20,988 bases of DNA, taken from contig JALVGO010000267.1 in NCBI GenBank assembly GCA_027029065.1, forward strand, positions 1-20,988, written 5' to 3'. A program made the translations under genes and the position numbers. The notes under the pieces were generated by a model. The model had not been told where the DNA came from. It saw only the letters and a list, made by a program, of their open reading frames with translations, and ran no database searches. The DNA is from Sulfurovum sp. GTDB taxonomy: Bacteria > Campylobacterota > Campylobacteria > Campylobacterales > Sulfurovaceae. This document shows positions 15,191 through 20,988 of the stretch, piece by piece. The stretch's first letter is position 1, and each line of letters begins with the position of its first letter.

Positions 15191-15261
15191 GGCTACCCTC
15201 ATTTAATTGCTTTTCTTAATAAGTAAGCATACCACAATTTTTAATTTTTAACTTTTAATTT

Positions 15262-15510
15262 CTAATTCAGTTCCCTGACGTACAGCTCTTTCTGCGACTT
15301 TGGTATGGTCTTCGTTGCAGGTATCTGTAGCACTTCGTACGACTTTGAGCCTTTGAGATACTCTATAGTGATCTTGTCACCGATTTTGATATCTTTGGAA
15401 GCCTTTGCCTTCATACCGTTGACAAACACCACTCCGCTTTTGAGCATATCGGTTGCGATGGTTCGCCGCTTGACCACATTGACCGCACTGAGCCATTTAT
15501 CTACACGCAT
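15262..15510 (-). CDS. S4-domain RNA-binding protein (Hsp15/RqcP-like)
   Basis: 82 residues. It begins 'MRVDKWLSAVNVVKRRTIATDM', then 'GVVFVNGMKAKASKDIKIGDKITIEY', which is the complete S4 alpha-L RNA-binding fold (residues 1-55), with a short strand-rich tail. Proteins of this size and build are Hsp15 or RqcP relatives, which bind stalled 50S subunits carrying peptidyl-tRNA. The exact subtype cannot be set from sequence alone. AAGGAG is well placed before the ATG. Downstream lies an AT-rich gap before trpD. Confidence 0.88.
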   Translation of the reverse strand: MRVDKWLSAVNVVKRRTIATDMLKSGVVFVNGMKAKASKDIKIGDKITIEYLKGSKSYEVLQIPATKTIPKSQKELYVRELN

Positions 15511-15589
15511 AAAACACTCCTTTCAGTCGTGAGTGATAGTTGTCAGTGAAAGTGATAGAGAAAAATTGTTTCCCTATCCCTCTTTCAAT

Positions 15590-15611
15590 AAAAGCTTTTC
15601 ACAAGAAAAGC
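15590..15611 (-). terminator. intrinsic terminator-like hairpin after the 87-aa gene
   Basis: On the minus strand GCTTTTC-TTGT-GAAAAGC is followed by TTTT. The same hairpin with a three-base loop occurs after dapD (15976-15996). The stem is AT-rich, so strength is uncertain. Confidence 0.5.
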
Positions 15612-15650
15612 ATACTATAACTCTTCACTATTCTCTATTCACTAAGTAGC

Positions 15651-15672
15651 GGTGCGTGACTACGCACCCTAC
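15651..15672. repeat. REP-like palindrome, single copy
   Basis: GGTGCGT (15651-15657), loop GACT, ACGCACC (15662-15668), then CTAC. It has the same 7-4-7 stem and CTAC tag as the right halves of the two 92-bp elements around the TonB receptor gene. On the minus strand its GTAG tag supplies the TAG stop of the 87-aa gene. Confidence 0.8.
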
Positions 15673-15932
15673 TGTTTAAACATTGCTTCGGCTTCTTTTG
15701 CTGCTGTGATACCTTTAAGTGTCAACTGCCCATCCAAAAGATATTTTTCAGCTTTAAGCTCTTTGAGTATCTGCTTTGCCTCTTTCATTGTGTACATCCC
15801 TGTATCGACCAAAGAGACCATCACATCATTCAGACTCTCATCGGGTTTTTTCTTCAAAATCCCCAGCAGTGTCACCTGTTTGAGTAGTTGTTTATCTTTT
15901 TCGTTAATAATATACCCCTTATCGATTGCCAT
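15669..15932 (-). CDS. 87-aa hypothetical protein, winged-helix-like
   Basis: 87 residues, soluble, no signal peptide. The pattern 'KDKQLLKQVTLLGIL', 'SLNDVMVSLVDTGMYTMKEAKQILKELKAEKYLLDGQLTLKGITAAKEAE', read as helices followed by a hairpin with 'G-Q-L-T-L-K-G', looks like a small winged helix, as in many small DNA-binding or dimerisation modules; that is a guess from residue pattern. The TAG stop lies inside a REP-like palindrome, so the present C-terminus may be set by its insertion. The ribosome site is weak. It is on the same strand as dapD but separated from it by a hairpin and a terminator-like repeat, so it is probably transcribed alone. Confidence 0.7.
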   Translation of the reverse strand: MAIDKGYIINEKDKQLLKQVTLLGILKKKPDESLNDVMVSLVDTGMYTMKEAKQILKELKAEKYLLDGQLTLKGITAAKEAEAMFKQ

Positions 15933-15942
15933 TTCTTAAAAC

Positions 15943-15968
15943 GGTGTTGTCAGGGGACAACACCCTAC
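15943..15968. repeat. variant REP-like palindrome
   Basis: GGTGTTGTC (15943-15951), loop AGGG, GACAACACC (15956-15964), then CTAC. The stem has nine perfect pairs and a different sequence from the GGTGCGT type, but the four-base loop, the GGTG/CACC ends and the CTAC tag are the same. Confidence 0.7.
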
Positions 15969-15975
15969 ATACAGC

Positions 15976-15996
15976 AAAAGCTTTTCGCAGAAAAGC
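15976..15996 (-). terminator. intrinsic terminator-like hairpin after dapD
   Basis: Minus strand: GCTTTTC-TGC-GAAAAGC followed by TTTT, 35 bases after the dapD stop. Near-identical copy at 15590-15611, including the flanking GTATGC. Confidence 0.5.
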
Positions 15997-16031
15997 ATAC
16001 CAAAACTATTCTCTCTTCTCTCTTCACTAAC

Positions 16032-17225
16032 TCAATGAAGTTCTTCATTGAGTTTTACTTCACGGGTACTTCTGCGCGCGATGATCTCACCGGTGGTGGA
16101 GTTCTGGCGGTAGTGGATACCGTTAAGCCCCTGCAGCTCTTCCCCTTTGAAAGTTGTTTTGTTCTCAAGCTTTGCTTCCGGGTTGGCTGCTTTGATCTTC
16201 TCAAGCTCTTCAGGCGCGATCTTGATCTTTGTACCTGCCAAGATGGTTACACCCGCATCCACGATACACGCATCACCAAGCGGCAGCCCAGTTACGGAGT
16301 TGGCACCAAGCAGGGTGTTCTCCCCAATGCTGATAGGGTTGCCGTCTGTACCGCTAAGCACTCCGAGGATACTCGCACCTCCACCCACATCTGAACCGCT
16401 GCCGACGATTGCAGAGGAGCTGATGCGCCCTTCGACCATCACAGGCCCGAGTGTTCCGGCATTGAAGTTAATGTAACTCGCTCCCGGCATCACTGTTGTT
16501 CCTGCTGCAAGCTGCGCACCCATACGGACTTTGGACGCATCGAGAATACGTGTATTGTCATCCGGGATGATATGCTGGAGGAATCTTGGGAACTTGTCTA
16601 CCGAGTCAACCGCAGGGTAAGTGCCGTTTAGCTTCATTTCGATCTCGTTTTCTCTGAGCCACTCAAGTTCGTACGGCGTGTTGCCTACCCATGCAACATT
16701 GGAGAGGATGCCAAATGCTCCGTTGAGGTTGACCTTACGAAGCTCTGCTTTTCTAAGAGAGAGAGCATAGAGCTTCAGATAGACCGCCTCCACGCTCTGC
16801 GGTGCTGCATCTTCAAAGAGGAACACGATGCGGTAGTCTTTGCCGATGTCTTCCATCGCTGCGAGTGTTTTGATCACCTGTACGTTTTTGTGTGCATCGC
16901 CTGTTGCCTCAGCTGCATAGGGTGCAAACGCTGCCATTGCGTTGGCAACGAAATTGTCATTGATAGTTGCAACGAACTCACTACCGCCAAAATCTACATC
17001 GCACTTGGCTTCCTGCAGCGCTCTGATGAAGACTGCCGCCGAACCGAAGTTCTCTTTCCAGTTGATCAGCGGGAAGTTTGCCTGAAGCACCTTCTCTGCA
17101 TTTTTCTGTCCTCTGTCTACACGCGCGATACCAAATGCCAATGGCTCTCTGTAGCCCTCCTGTGCCGTTGTCTCGGCAACCAGTTTTTTAAATTCATCCG
17201 TGGTGGTCAATGTCTCTATTGCCAT
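16032..17225 (-). CDS. dapD: 2,3,4,5-tetrahydrodipicolinate N-succinyltransferase
   Basis: 397 residues, the long form common in Campylobacterota; many other bacteria have about 275. The N-terminal ~200 residues are family-specific. The C-terminal half is a left-handed beta-helix of hexapeptide repeats ('GAQLAAGTTVMPGASYINFN', 'VEGRISSSAIVGSGSDVGGG', 'SIGENTLLGANS'), ending in a coil with 'KIKIAPEELEKIKA'. It succinylates tetrahydrodipicolinate in the lysine/meso-diaminopimelate pathway. AGGAG stands six bases before the ATG and a TATAAT box 29 bases before it. It is transcribed alone or as the first gene of a short unit; a terminator-like hairpin follows. Confidence 0.95.
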   Translation of the reverse strand: MAIETLTTTDEFKKLVAETTAQEGYREPLAFGIARVDRGQKNAEKVLQANFPLINWKENFGSAAVFIRALQEAKCDVDFGGSEFVATINDNFVANAMAAFAPYAAEATGDAHKNVQVIKTLAAMEDIGKDYRIVFLFEDAAPQSVEAVYLKLYALSLRKAELRKVNLNGAFGILSNVAWVGNTPYELEWLRENEIEMKLNGTYPAVDSVDKFPRFLQHIIPDDNTRILDASKVRMGAQLAAGTTVMPGASYINFNAGTLGPVMVEGRISSSAIVGSGSDVGGGASILGVLSGTDGNPISIGENTLLGANSVTGLPLGDACIVDAGVTILAGTKIKIAPEELEKIKAANPEAKLENKTTFKGEELQGLNGIHYRQNSTTGEIIARRSTREVKLNEELH

Positions 17226-17253
17226 AAAAAACTCCTGTAAAATAATTGAAAGG

Positions 17254-17259
17254 ATTATA
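17254..17259 (-). promoter_or_regulatory. -10 box candidate for dapD
   Basis: TATAAT on the minus strand, 29 bases upstream of the dapD ATG, preceded by CGAG. No clear -35 box. Confidence 0.55.
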
Positions 17260-17293
17260 CTCGGATTTATTTAAATTCGTGTAAAATGCGCGC

Positions 17294-17470
17294 ATGAAAC
17301 ACTTACGAGGCTATACCAGACGGTACTTTTCCCTTGCCATTATTGCGATGTACTCGACACTGCACAAGCTCTGCATGCTTGACAGCAACTATCAGTACCA
17401 CAAACTGGCATACTCTCCCCTGCCTCACAAAACTGCACCGCCGTCTGAGCGGGTAGCGAGTAGAGGGTAG
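17294..17470 (+). CDS. possible 58-aa ORF, unknown
   Basis: An ATG-to-TAG frame of 58 codons starting 'MKHLRGYTRRYFSLAIIAMY' in the 418-base gene-poor region 17226-17643. A TAAAAT box lies ten bases before the ATG but there is no ribosome site, and the last codons run into the 7-bp tandem repeat. It has a basic N-terminus, one weakly hydrophobic stretch and no domain. It may be a leaderless small protein, a decayed gene end, or chance. Confidence 0.25.
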   Translation: MKHLRGYTRRYFSLAIIAMYSTLHKLCMLDSNYQYHKLAYSPLPHKTAPPSERVASRG

Positions 17471-17476
17471 CGGGTA
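17449..17476. repeat. four tandem 7-bp units
   Basis: GCGGGTA, GCGAGTA, GAGGGTA, GCGGGTA in a row, each differing from the consensus by at most one or two bases. A single related unit, AGCGGGTAGT, occurs just after the phosphatase gene near 12780. Confidence 0.75.
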
Positions 17477-17515
17477 GATTTTTTCTTTCTCTGCTTTTAC
17501 CTCTTTTCTCTTCTT

Positions 17516-17607
17516 GTAGGGTGCGTAACCACGCACCTTTATATACAATTACCAAAACATTATAAATACCAAAAATCCGATATACGATGCGTGTTTACGC
17601 ACCCTAC
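17516..17607. repeat. 92-bp REPIN-like element upstream of the TonB receptor gene
   Basis: Left palindrome GTAG-GGTGCGT-AACC-ACGCACC (17516-17537) and right palindrome GATGCGT-GTTT-ACGCACC-CTAC (17586-17607, one mismatch in the stem) are in opposite orientation around a 48-base AT-rich spacer. This is the build of a REPIN, two inverted REP sequences moved as a unit. The element ends 36 bases before the receptor ATG. Confidence 0.78.
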
Positions 17608-17643
17608 GGAGCATACAACAAATATTTAAAAAAGGATACAACC

Positions 17644-19506
17644 ATGAAACATACCATTACACTCAGCCTTGTTGCTGCATCTTTGCTTGCGACCGCATCA
17701 TTTGCACAGGAGGATCTCGGTGAGATCACTGTCACAACAGCAACACAGACTGCACAAAAGCTCAATGAAGTCACCTCCAATGTCGATGTCATTACGTCAG
17801 AAGATATTGAGGCGCGCGGTTACACAACCGTAGCACAGGCACTCAGTGCCATTGCCGGCATCTCCACAGTCAGCAACGGTGGACTTGGGAAAAGCACCTC
17901 CCTCTACCTTCGCGGGATGGACAGTAAACATACACTTGTACTCATCGATGGTGTACGCTACAATGATCCTACCTCTCTAAGCGGTGCACCGTGGGCAGAC
18001 CTGATGGTCGATGACATCGCTCAAATCGAAGTGGTCAAAGGGGCACAGTCAGGTATCTGGGGGGCTGATGCCAGTGCCGGTGTCATCAACATCGTCACCC
18101 AAAAGGCGCAAAAAGGGACACATGCAGCAGCACATCTTGAAGGCGGCAGCTTCGGTACATGGAAGTACGGGGCAAATATCTCTACCGCTACAGAAGCGTA
18201 CCATGCCAGCATCGGCTACAATGTGGTCGACACAGACGGCTTTACCGCAGTTGCCCCATACGGTGAAGATATAGACACTTTTGAAGATGACCCGTACAAA
18301 AACCAGACACTCAACGTCAAAGCGGGCTACAATTTCAACGCTGACAATACTCTCGACCTTGCCTACACCTACATCAAAGGCAAAGGCGATGCAGACCCGT
18401 ATAACAGCAGCATCTACGCCTTTGACCCCAACGGCAAATACGGCATAGAAAGCACCTACAAGTTCATGAAAGCCAACTTCCGCCACAGCGACAGCATCGA
18501 AACACTCAACCTCTATGCCCAGCGTTCGGACTTTAGCCGCTACTATCCTGATGCGGCATTTGGACAGCACTTTGACGGCAAGATCGATGAGTTCGGGATC
18601 AACAGCAAATTTGGCTACCATACCAAAGACTTCATCCTTGTAGGGGTGGACAACAAAGACTACAGCCACGAAAACGACATTGACAAAAGCTACAACTCCA
18701 CAGGTATCTTTGCGACCAACAGCAATACTTTCGAAGGTCTCCTTGGCGGTACAACCATCCTGACTGAATCACTCCGCTATGACAACTACAGCGACTTTGA
18801 GAACAAAACTACCGGAAAAATCGGTATCAAGCATATTCACAGCCATATCAAAGGGCTTGTCACCTCCTTCAACTACGGTACTGCCTACAATGTACCTACC
18901 ATGTATCAGCTCTTTGACCCCTTCAGCGGCAATACCAACCTGATACCTGAGAACGTTGACAGTTACGATGTGACCATCGCCTACAAGGACTTCAAAGTCA
19001 CCTACTTTAACAACAAAATTGATGACATGATCGACTATGTCAGCAACTATGATGCAGAGGGTAACTGGATCGGCGGCGGCTATGACAACATTTCGGGTAC
19101 TTCCAAGATCGACGGTATCGAGCTTGCCTACCAAAAAGAGATCTTCGAGAGCCTGCTGCTCAACACCAACTACACCCACCTCTTCACCTTCGAAGACAAT
19201 GACGGCAAAACGCTGGCACGCCACGCCAAAGACACTTTCAACCTTGCATTGGACTACTACGGTATCGAAAACCTCCACATCGGAGCGGATATGCAGTATG
19301 TGGGAGAGCGTTTCGACAGAGCTGACAAACAGGGAGAGCAGACAGGAAAATACGCACTCTTTAACCTGACAGCAGACTATCAGATCACCGACGATATTCA
19401 GGTTTATGGTAAAATCGAAAATATCGGTGACAAATACTACCAGACTGTTTACGGCTACGCCACAAGCCCAAGAGCCTTCTACATCGGTGTCAGAGGCAAG
19501 ATATAA
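17644..19506 (+). CDS. TonB-dependent outer-membrane receptor (BtuB-like)
   Basis: 620 residues from the ATG at 17644; the frame is open further up into the repeat, but AAGGA stands about seven bases before this ATG and a clean signal peptide (about 1-20, ending 'ASFA') begins there. Right after it is a TonB box ('EITVTTA'). The plug domain (about 30-145) has 'LYLRGMDSKHTLVLIDGVRYND' and 'IEVVKGAQSGIWGADASAGVINIV', split here as family landmarks. The rest is a 22-strand barrel rich in Tyr and Asp, ending 'AFYIGVRGKI' with a terminal Ile instead of Phe. Likely substrate is cobalamin or a siderophore. The next two genes encode a binding protein and an ATPase. No cobalamin riboswitch is seen upstream. 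Confidence 0.9.
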   Translation: MKHTITLSLVAASLLATASFAQEDLGEITVTTATQTAQKLNEVTSNVDVITSEDIEARGYTTVAQALSAIAGISTVSNGGLGKSTSLYLRGMDSKHTLVLIDGVRYNDPTSLSGAPWADLMVDDIAQIEVVKGAQSGIWGADASAGVINIVTQKAQKGTHAAAHLEGGSFGTWKYGANISTATEAYHASIGYNVVDTDGFTAVAPYGEDIDTFEDDPYKNQTLNVKAGYNFNADNTLDLAYTYIKGKGDADPYNSSIYAFDPNGKYGIESTYKFMKANFRHSDSIETLNLYAQRSDFSRYYPDAAFGQHFDGKIDEFGINSKFGYHTKDFILVGVDNKDYSHENDIDKSYNSTGIFATNSNTFEGLLGGTTILTESLRYDNYSDFENKTTGKIGIKHIHSHIKGLVTSFNYGTAYNVPTMYQLFDPFSGNTNLIPENVDSYDVTIAYKDFKVTYFNNKIDDMIDYVSNYDAEGNWIGGGYDNISGTSKIDGIELAYQKEIFESLLLNTNYTHLFTFEDNDGKTLARHAKDTFNLALDYYGIENLHIGADMQYVGERFDRADKQGEQTGKYALFNLTADYQITDDIQVYGKIENIGDKYYQTVYGYATSPRAFYIGVRGKI

Positions 19507-19534
19507 GCATATAGGGTATTTGGTATCAAGTATG

Positions 19535-19559
19535 CGTTCCTACGCAGAGCATGGGAACG
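19535..19559. repeat. 25-nt GC-rich palindrome
   Basis: CGTTCCTACGC, loop AGA, GCATGGGAACG: 10 of 11 pairs including one G-U. It resembles the 'GTTCCCA...TGGGAAC' palindromes found dispersed in many bacterial genomes, and stands five bases before the second 92-bp element. Confidence 0.65.
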
Positions 19560-19563
19560 AGTC

Positions 19564-19655
19564 GTAGGGTGCGAAATCTCGCACCTTTAACACACCAATC
19601 AATAATCAATGCTATTTTTTTGAAATGATTGAAGGTGCGTGGATACGCACCCTAC
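19564..19655. repeat. 92-bp REPIN-like element downstream of the TonB receptor gene
   Basis: Left palindrome GTAG-GGTGCGA-AATC-TCGCACC (19564-19585) and right palindrome GGTGCGT-GGAT-ACGCACC-CTAC (19634-19655) in opposite orientation. Total length 92 and spacer 48 are exactly those of the copy at 17516-17607, although the spacers differ in sequence apart from TTTA at the left edge. Stem changes are compensatory (T to A on one side, A to T on the other). Confidence 0.8.
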
Positions 19656-19704
19656 GGCGTGGTAGGCTTTTAAAATAATGAGTAACCGTGAGGAGAAAAG
19701 CGTG

Positions 19705-20529
19705 ATGCCCAAGATAATCTTACTGCTATGTATCACTTTTTGGGCGTATGCCAACGAGCGCATTGTCACCCTCTCCCCTGCCATCAACGAGATTGTCTTT
19801 GCACTCGGAGCAGGCGATGAAGTGGTGGGCAACACCCTCTACAGCACCTACCCCAACGCATCCCGTTCTTTGCCAAAAGTCGGCGGGTACTTCTCCCCCG
19901 ATCTGGAGAAGATCGTGGCACTGCGCCCTACACTGGTGCTGATGCAGCCCAACAACCGTGCCCTTGCCAAACGCCTGCAGCACCTTGGCATTGGTACCAT
20001 GACCGTGCATATCGACCGTCTGCCTCACATCAAGCAGGCGATCACTGCACTTGGAAAGCGTCTTGGACACACAAAAGAAGCAGAGAGAATCACCCATGCC
20101 ATTGATGATGCACTTGCCAAAACCAAGGGTATCGTCAAGGGCAAAAAGATCCTCATCGTCTTTGGCTACAACCGTGTCATCAAAGGCAACATCTTTGTAG
20201 CGGGGCAGAACCTCTACCTTGATGACATCATCAACGCTTCAGGCAATACCAACGCGCTGCACTCCACACGCAAAGGACAGCCGGTACTGGGCCGCGAGAA
20301 CATCATCGCACTCAACCCGGACATTGTCATTGTGCTTGCACACGATCTGGACAAAAAACACCTTACCAAAGAGGATGTCATCGCGCCGTGGCGTACGCTG
20401 CCCATAACCGCAGCAAAAAGGGGCGATATCTACCTCATAGACAAAGACTACAGCGGTATTCCAAGCGACAGACTGGTTTACTTTTTAGAAGATTTCAGGG
20501 AGATACTCCATGCCGTTGAAAATCACTGA
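19705..20529 (+). CDS. periplasmic substrate-binding protein (BtuF/FhuD-like, TroA fold)
   Basis: 274 residues. A short signal peptide ('MPKIILLLCITFWAYA') has no lipobox, so the mature protein is free in the periplasm. 'RIVTLSPAINEIVFALGAGDEVVGNTLYSTYP', cut here at family landmarks, then 'GGYFSPDLEKIVALRPTLVL' and a late 'WRTLPITAAKRGDIYLID' are characteristic of cluster A-II binding proteins for vitamin B12, haem or iron-siderophores. AGGAG stands nine bases before the ATG; a GTG one codon upstream is an alternative. It overlaps the ATPase gene by 20 bases. Substrate is inferred from the neighbours, not shown. Confidence 0.9.
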   Translation: MPKIILLLCITFWAYANERIVTLSPAINEIVFALGAGDEVVGNTLYSTYPNASRSLPKVGGYFSPDLEKIVALRPTLVLMQPNNRALAKRLQHLGIGTMTVHIDRLPHIKQAITALGKRLGHTKEAERITHAIDDALAKTKGIVKGKKILIVFGYNRVIKGNIFVAGQNLYLDDIINASGNTNALHSTRKGQPVLGRENIIALNPDIVIVLAHDLDKKHLTKEDVIAPWRTLPITAAKRGDIYLIDKDYSGIPSDRLVYFLEDFREILHAVENH

Positions 20530-20988
20530 CTATAGCGATACAATACTCCACAACATCTCTTTTGCTCTTGAATCGGGCAGTCACCTCTGCATCCTCGGTG
20601 CCAACGGTGCGGGCAAGACCACCCTTGCCAAAGTACTCTGCGGGCTCATCGACACCAACGCTGTCACCATAGACGGCAAAGCCCTCCACGACCTGCACGG
20701 CACAGCGCGTGCCAAAGCCATCAACTACATCCCTGCCAAACTGGAGATATTTGATACGCATATGCGTGTGGAGGAGCTGCTGGCACTGAGCCACTTTGAC
20801 ACGGCACTGCATATCGGTGATGCTTTGGAGAGGCTGCAGATTGCACACCTTCAAGACCACCCCTGCAAGACGCTCAGTTCCGGAGAGTCACAGCTGGTAC
20901 TGACTGCCTCTGCCCTGCTGCACGGTGCGCGTTACACCCTCTTTGACGAACCCACCGCCAACCTCGACCCGATGCGGATGCGTACCCT
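20510..20988 (+). CDS. ABC transporter ATPase (BtuD/FecE-like), partial
   Basis: The first 159 residues are in the window; the end lies beyond it. Walker A 'GANGAGKTT' (about 38-46), signature 'LSSGESQ' (about 122-128) and Walker B 'YTLFDEPTANLDP' (about 143-155) are complete. The ATG overlaps the binding protein gene by 20 bases in another frame, with GGGAG about ten bases upstream, so the two are coupled. This type energises import of cobalamin or iron-siderophores. No permease gene stands between binding protein and ATPase; it may follow beyond 20988. Confidence 0.9.
   Translation, partial: MPLKITDYSDTILHNISFALESGSHLCILGANGAGKTTLAKVLCGLIDTNAVTIDGKALHDLHGTARAKAINYIPAKLEIFDTHMRVEELLALSHFDTALHIGDALERLQIAHLQDHPCKTLSSGESQLVLTASALLHGARYTLFDEPTANLDPMRMRT

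Noticed and set aside
17471..17643. Cobalamin riboswitch upstream of the BtuB-like receptor
   Set aside because: No B12-box-like sequence and not enough room besides the 92-bp element.
17516..19655. Repeated palindromes as a CRISPR array
   Set aside because: Copies are few, paired in inverted orientation and separated by a whole gene, not regularly spaced direct repeats; no cas genes.

Overview
The window looks like a chromosomal segment of a Campylobacterota (epsilonproteobacterial) bacterium, most likely a Sulfurovum/Sulfurimonas-type organism. This rests on gene content and order (rlmH, dksA, a two-TM hypothetical protein and dusB in one operon; tsaE next to lptB; a long-form dapD of about 400 residues), on TATAAT/TAAAAT-like -10 boxes without clear -35 boxes, and on short intergenic gaps. 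No rRNA, tRNA, CRISPR array, insertion sequence or phage gene is visible. The species is inferred, not proven.

Layout. 1-312: end of a DUF819-type membrane protein, converging on a Tyr/His/Gly-rich lipoprotein (327-890). 891-1134: a large imperfect palindrome. 1135-4087 (+): a small coiled-coil protein overlapping a dipeptide epimerase by four bases, then a SulP anion transporter with a TTG start. 4108-7444 (-): a likely operon rlmH, dksA, two-TM hypothetical, dusB, followed by a four-TM membrane protein that may have its own promoter. 7514-8218 (+): a divergent Aat-like aminoacyl transferase. 8215-10753 (-): a two-component system, a 7TM-DISM histidine kinase overlapping an OmpR-type response regulator.

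10754-11157: a 404-base intergenic region with tandem direct repeats, a plausible promoter and a roughly 150-nt structured, terminator-ended RNA candidate. It lies upstream of a membrane diguanylate cyclase (11158-12261). Then come a low-molecular-weight tyrosine phosphatase and a decayed cutA remnant. 13050-15190 (-): trpD, tsaE and lptB, almost without gaps. 15262-17225 (-): an S4-domain protein, an 87-aa hypothetical and dapD, separated by short palindromes and two near-identical terminator hairpins.

17226-20988: a gene-poor stretch with a possible 58-aa ORF and a 7-bp tandem repeat. It is followed by a TonB-dependent receptor flanked on both sides by 92-bp REPIN-like elements, then a periplasmic binding protein and the start of an ABC ATPase. 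These three probably form a cobalamin- or siderophore-type uptake system.

Most genes are core housekeeping functions. The best leads for something undescribed are the structured RNA region ahead of the diguanylate cyclase, the 92-bp paired-palindrome elements (one related palindrome supplies a stop codon), the 139-nt palindrome near position 1000, and the Aat-like protein with a changed active site. All functional statements come from reading the sequence; no database search was run.
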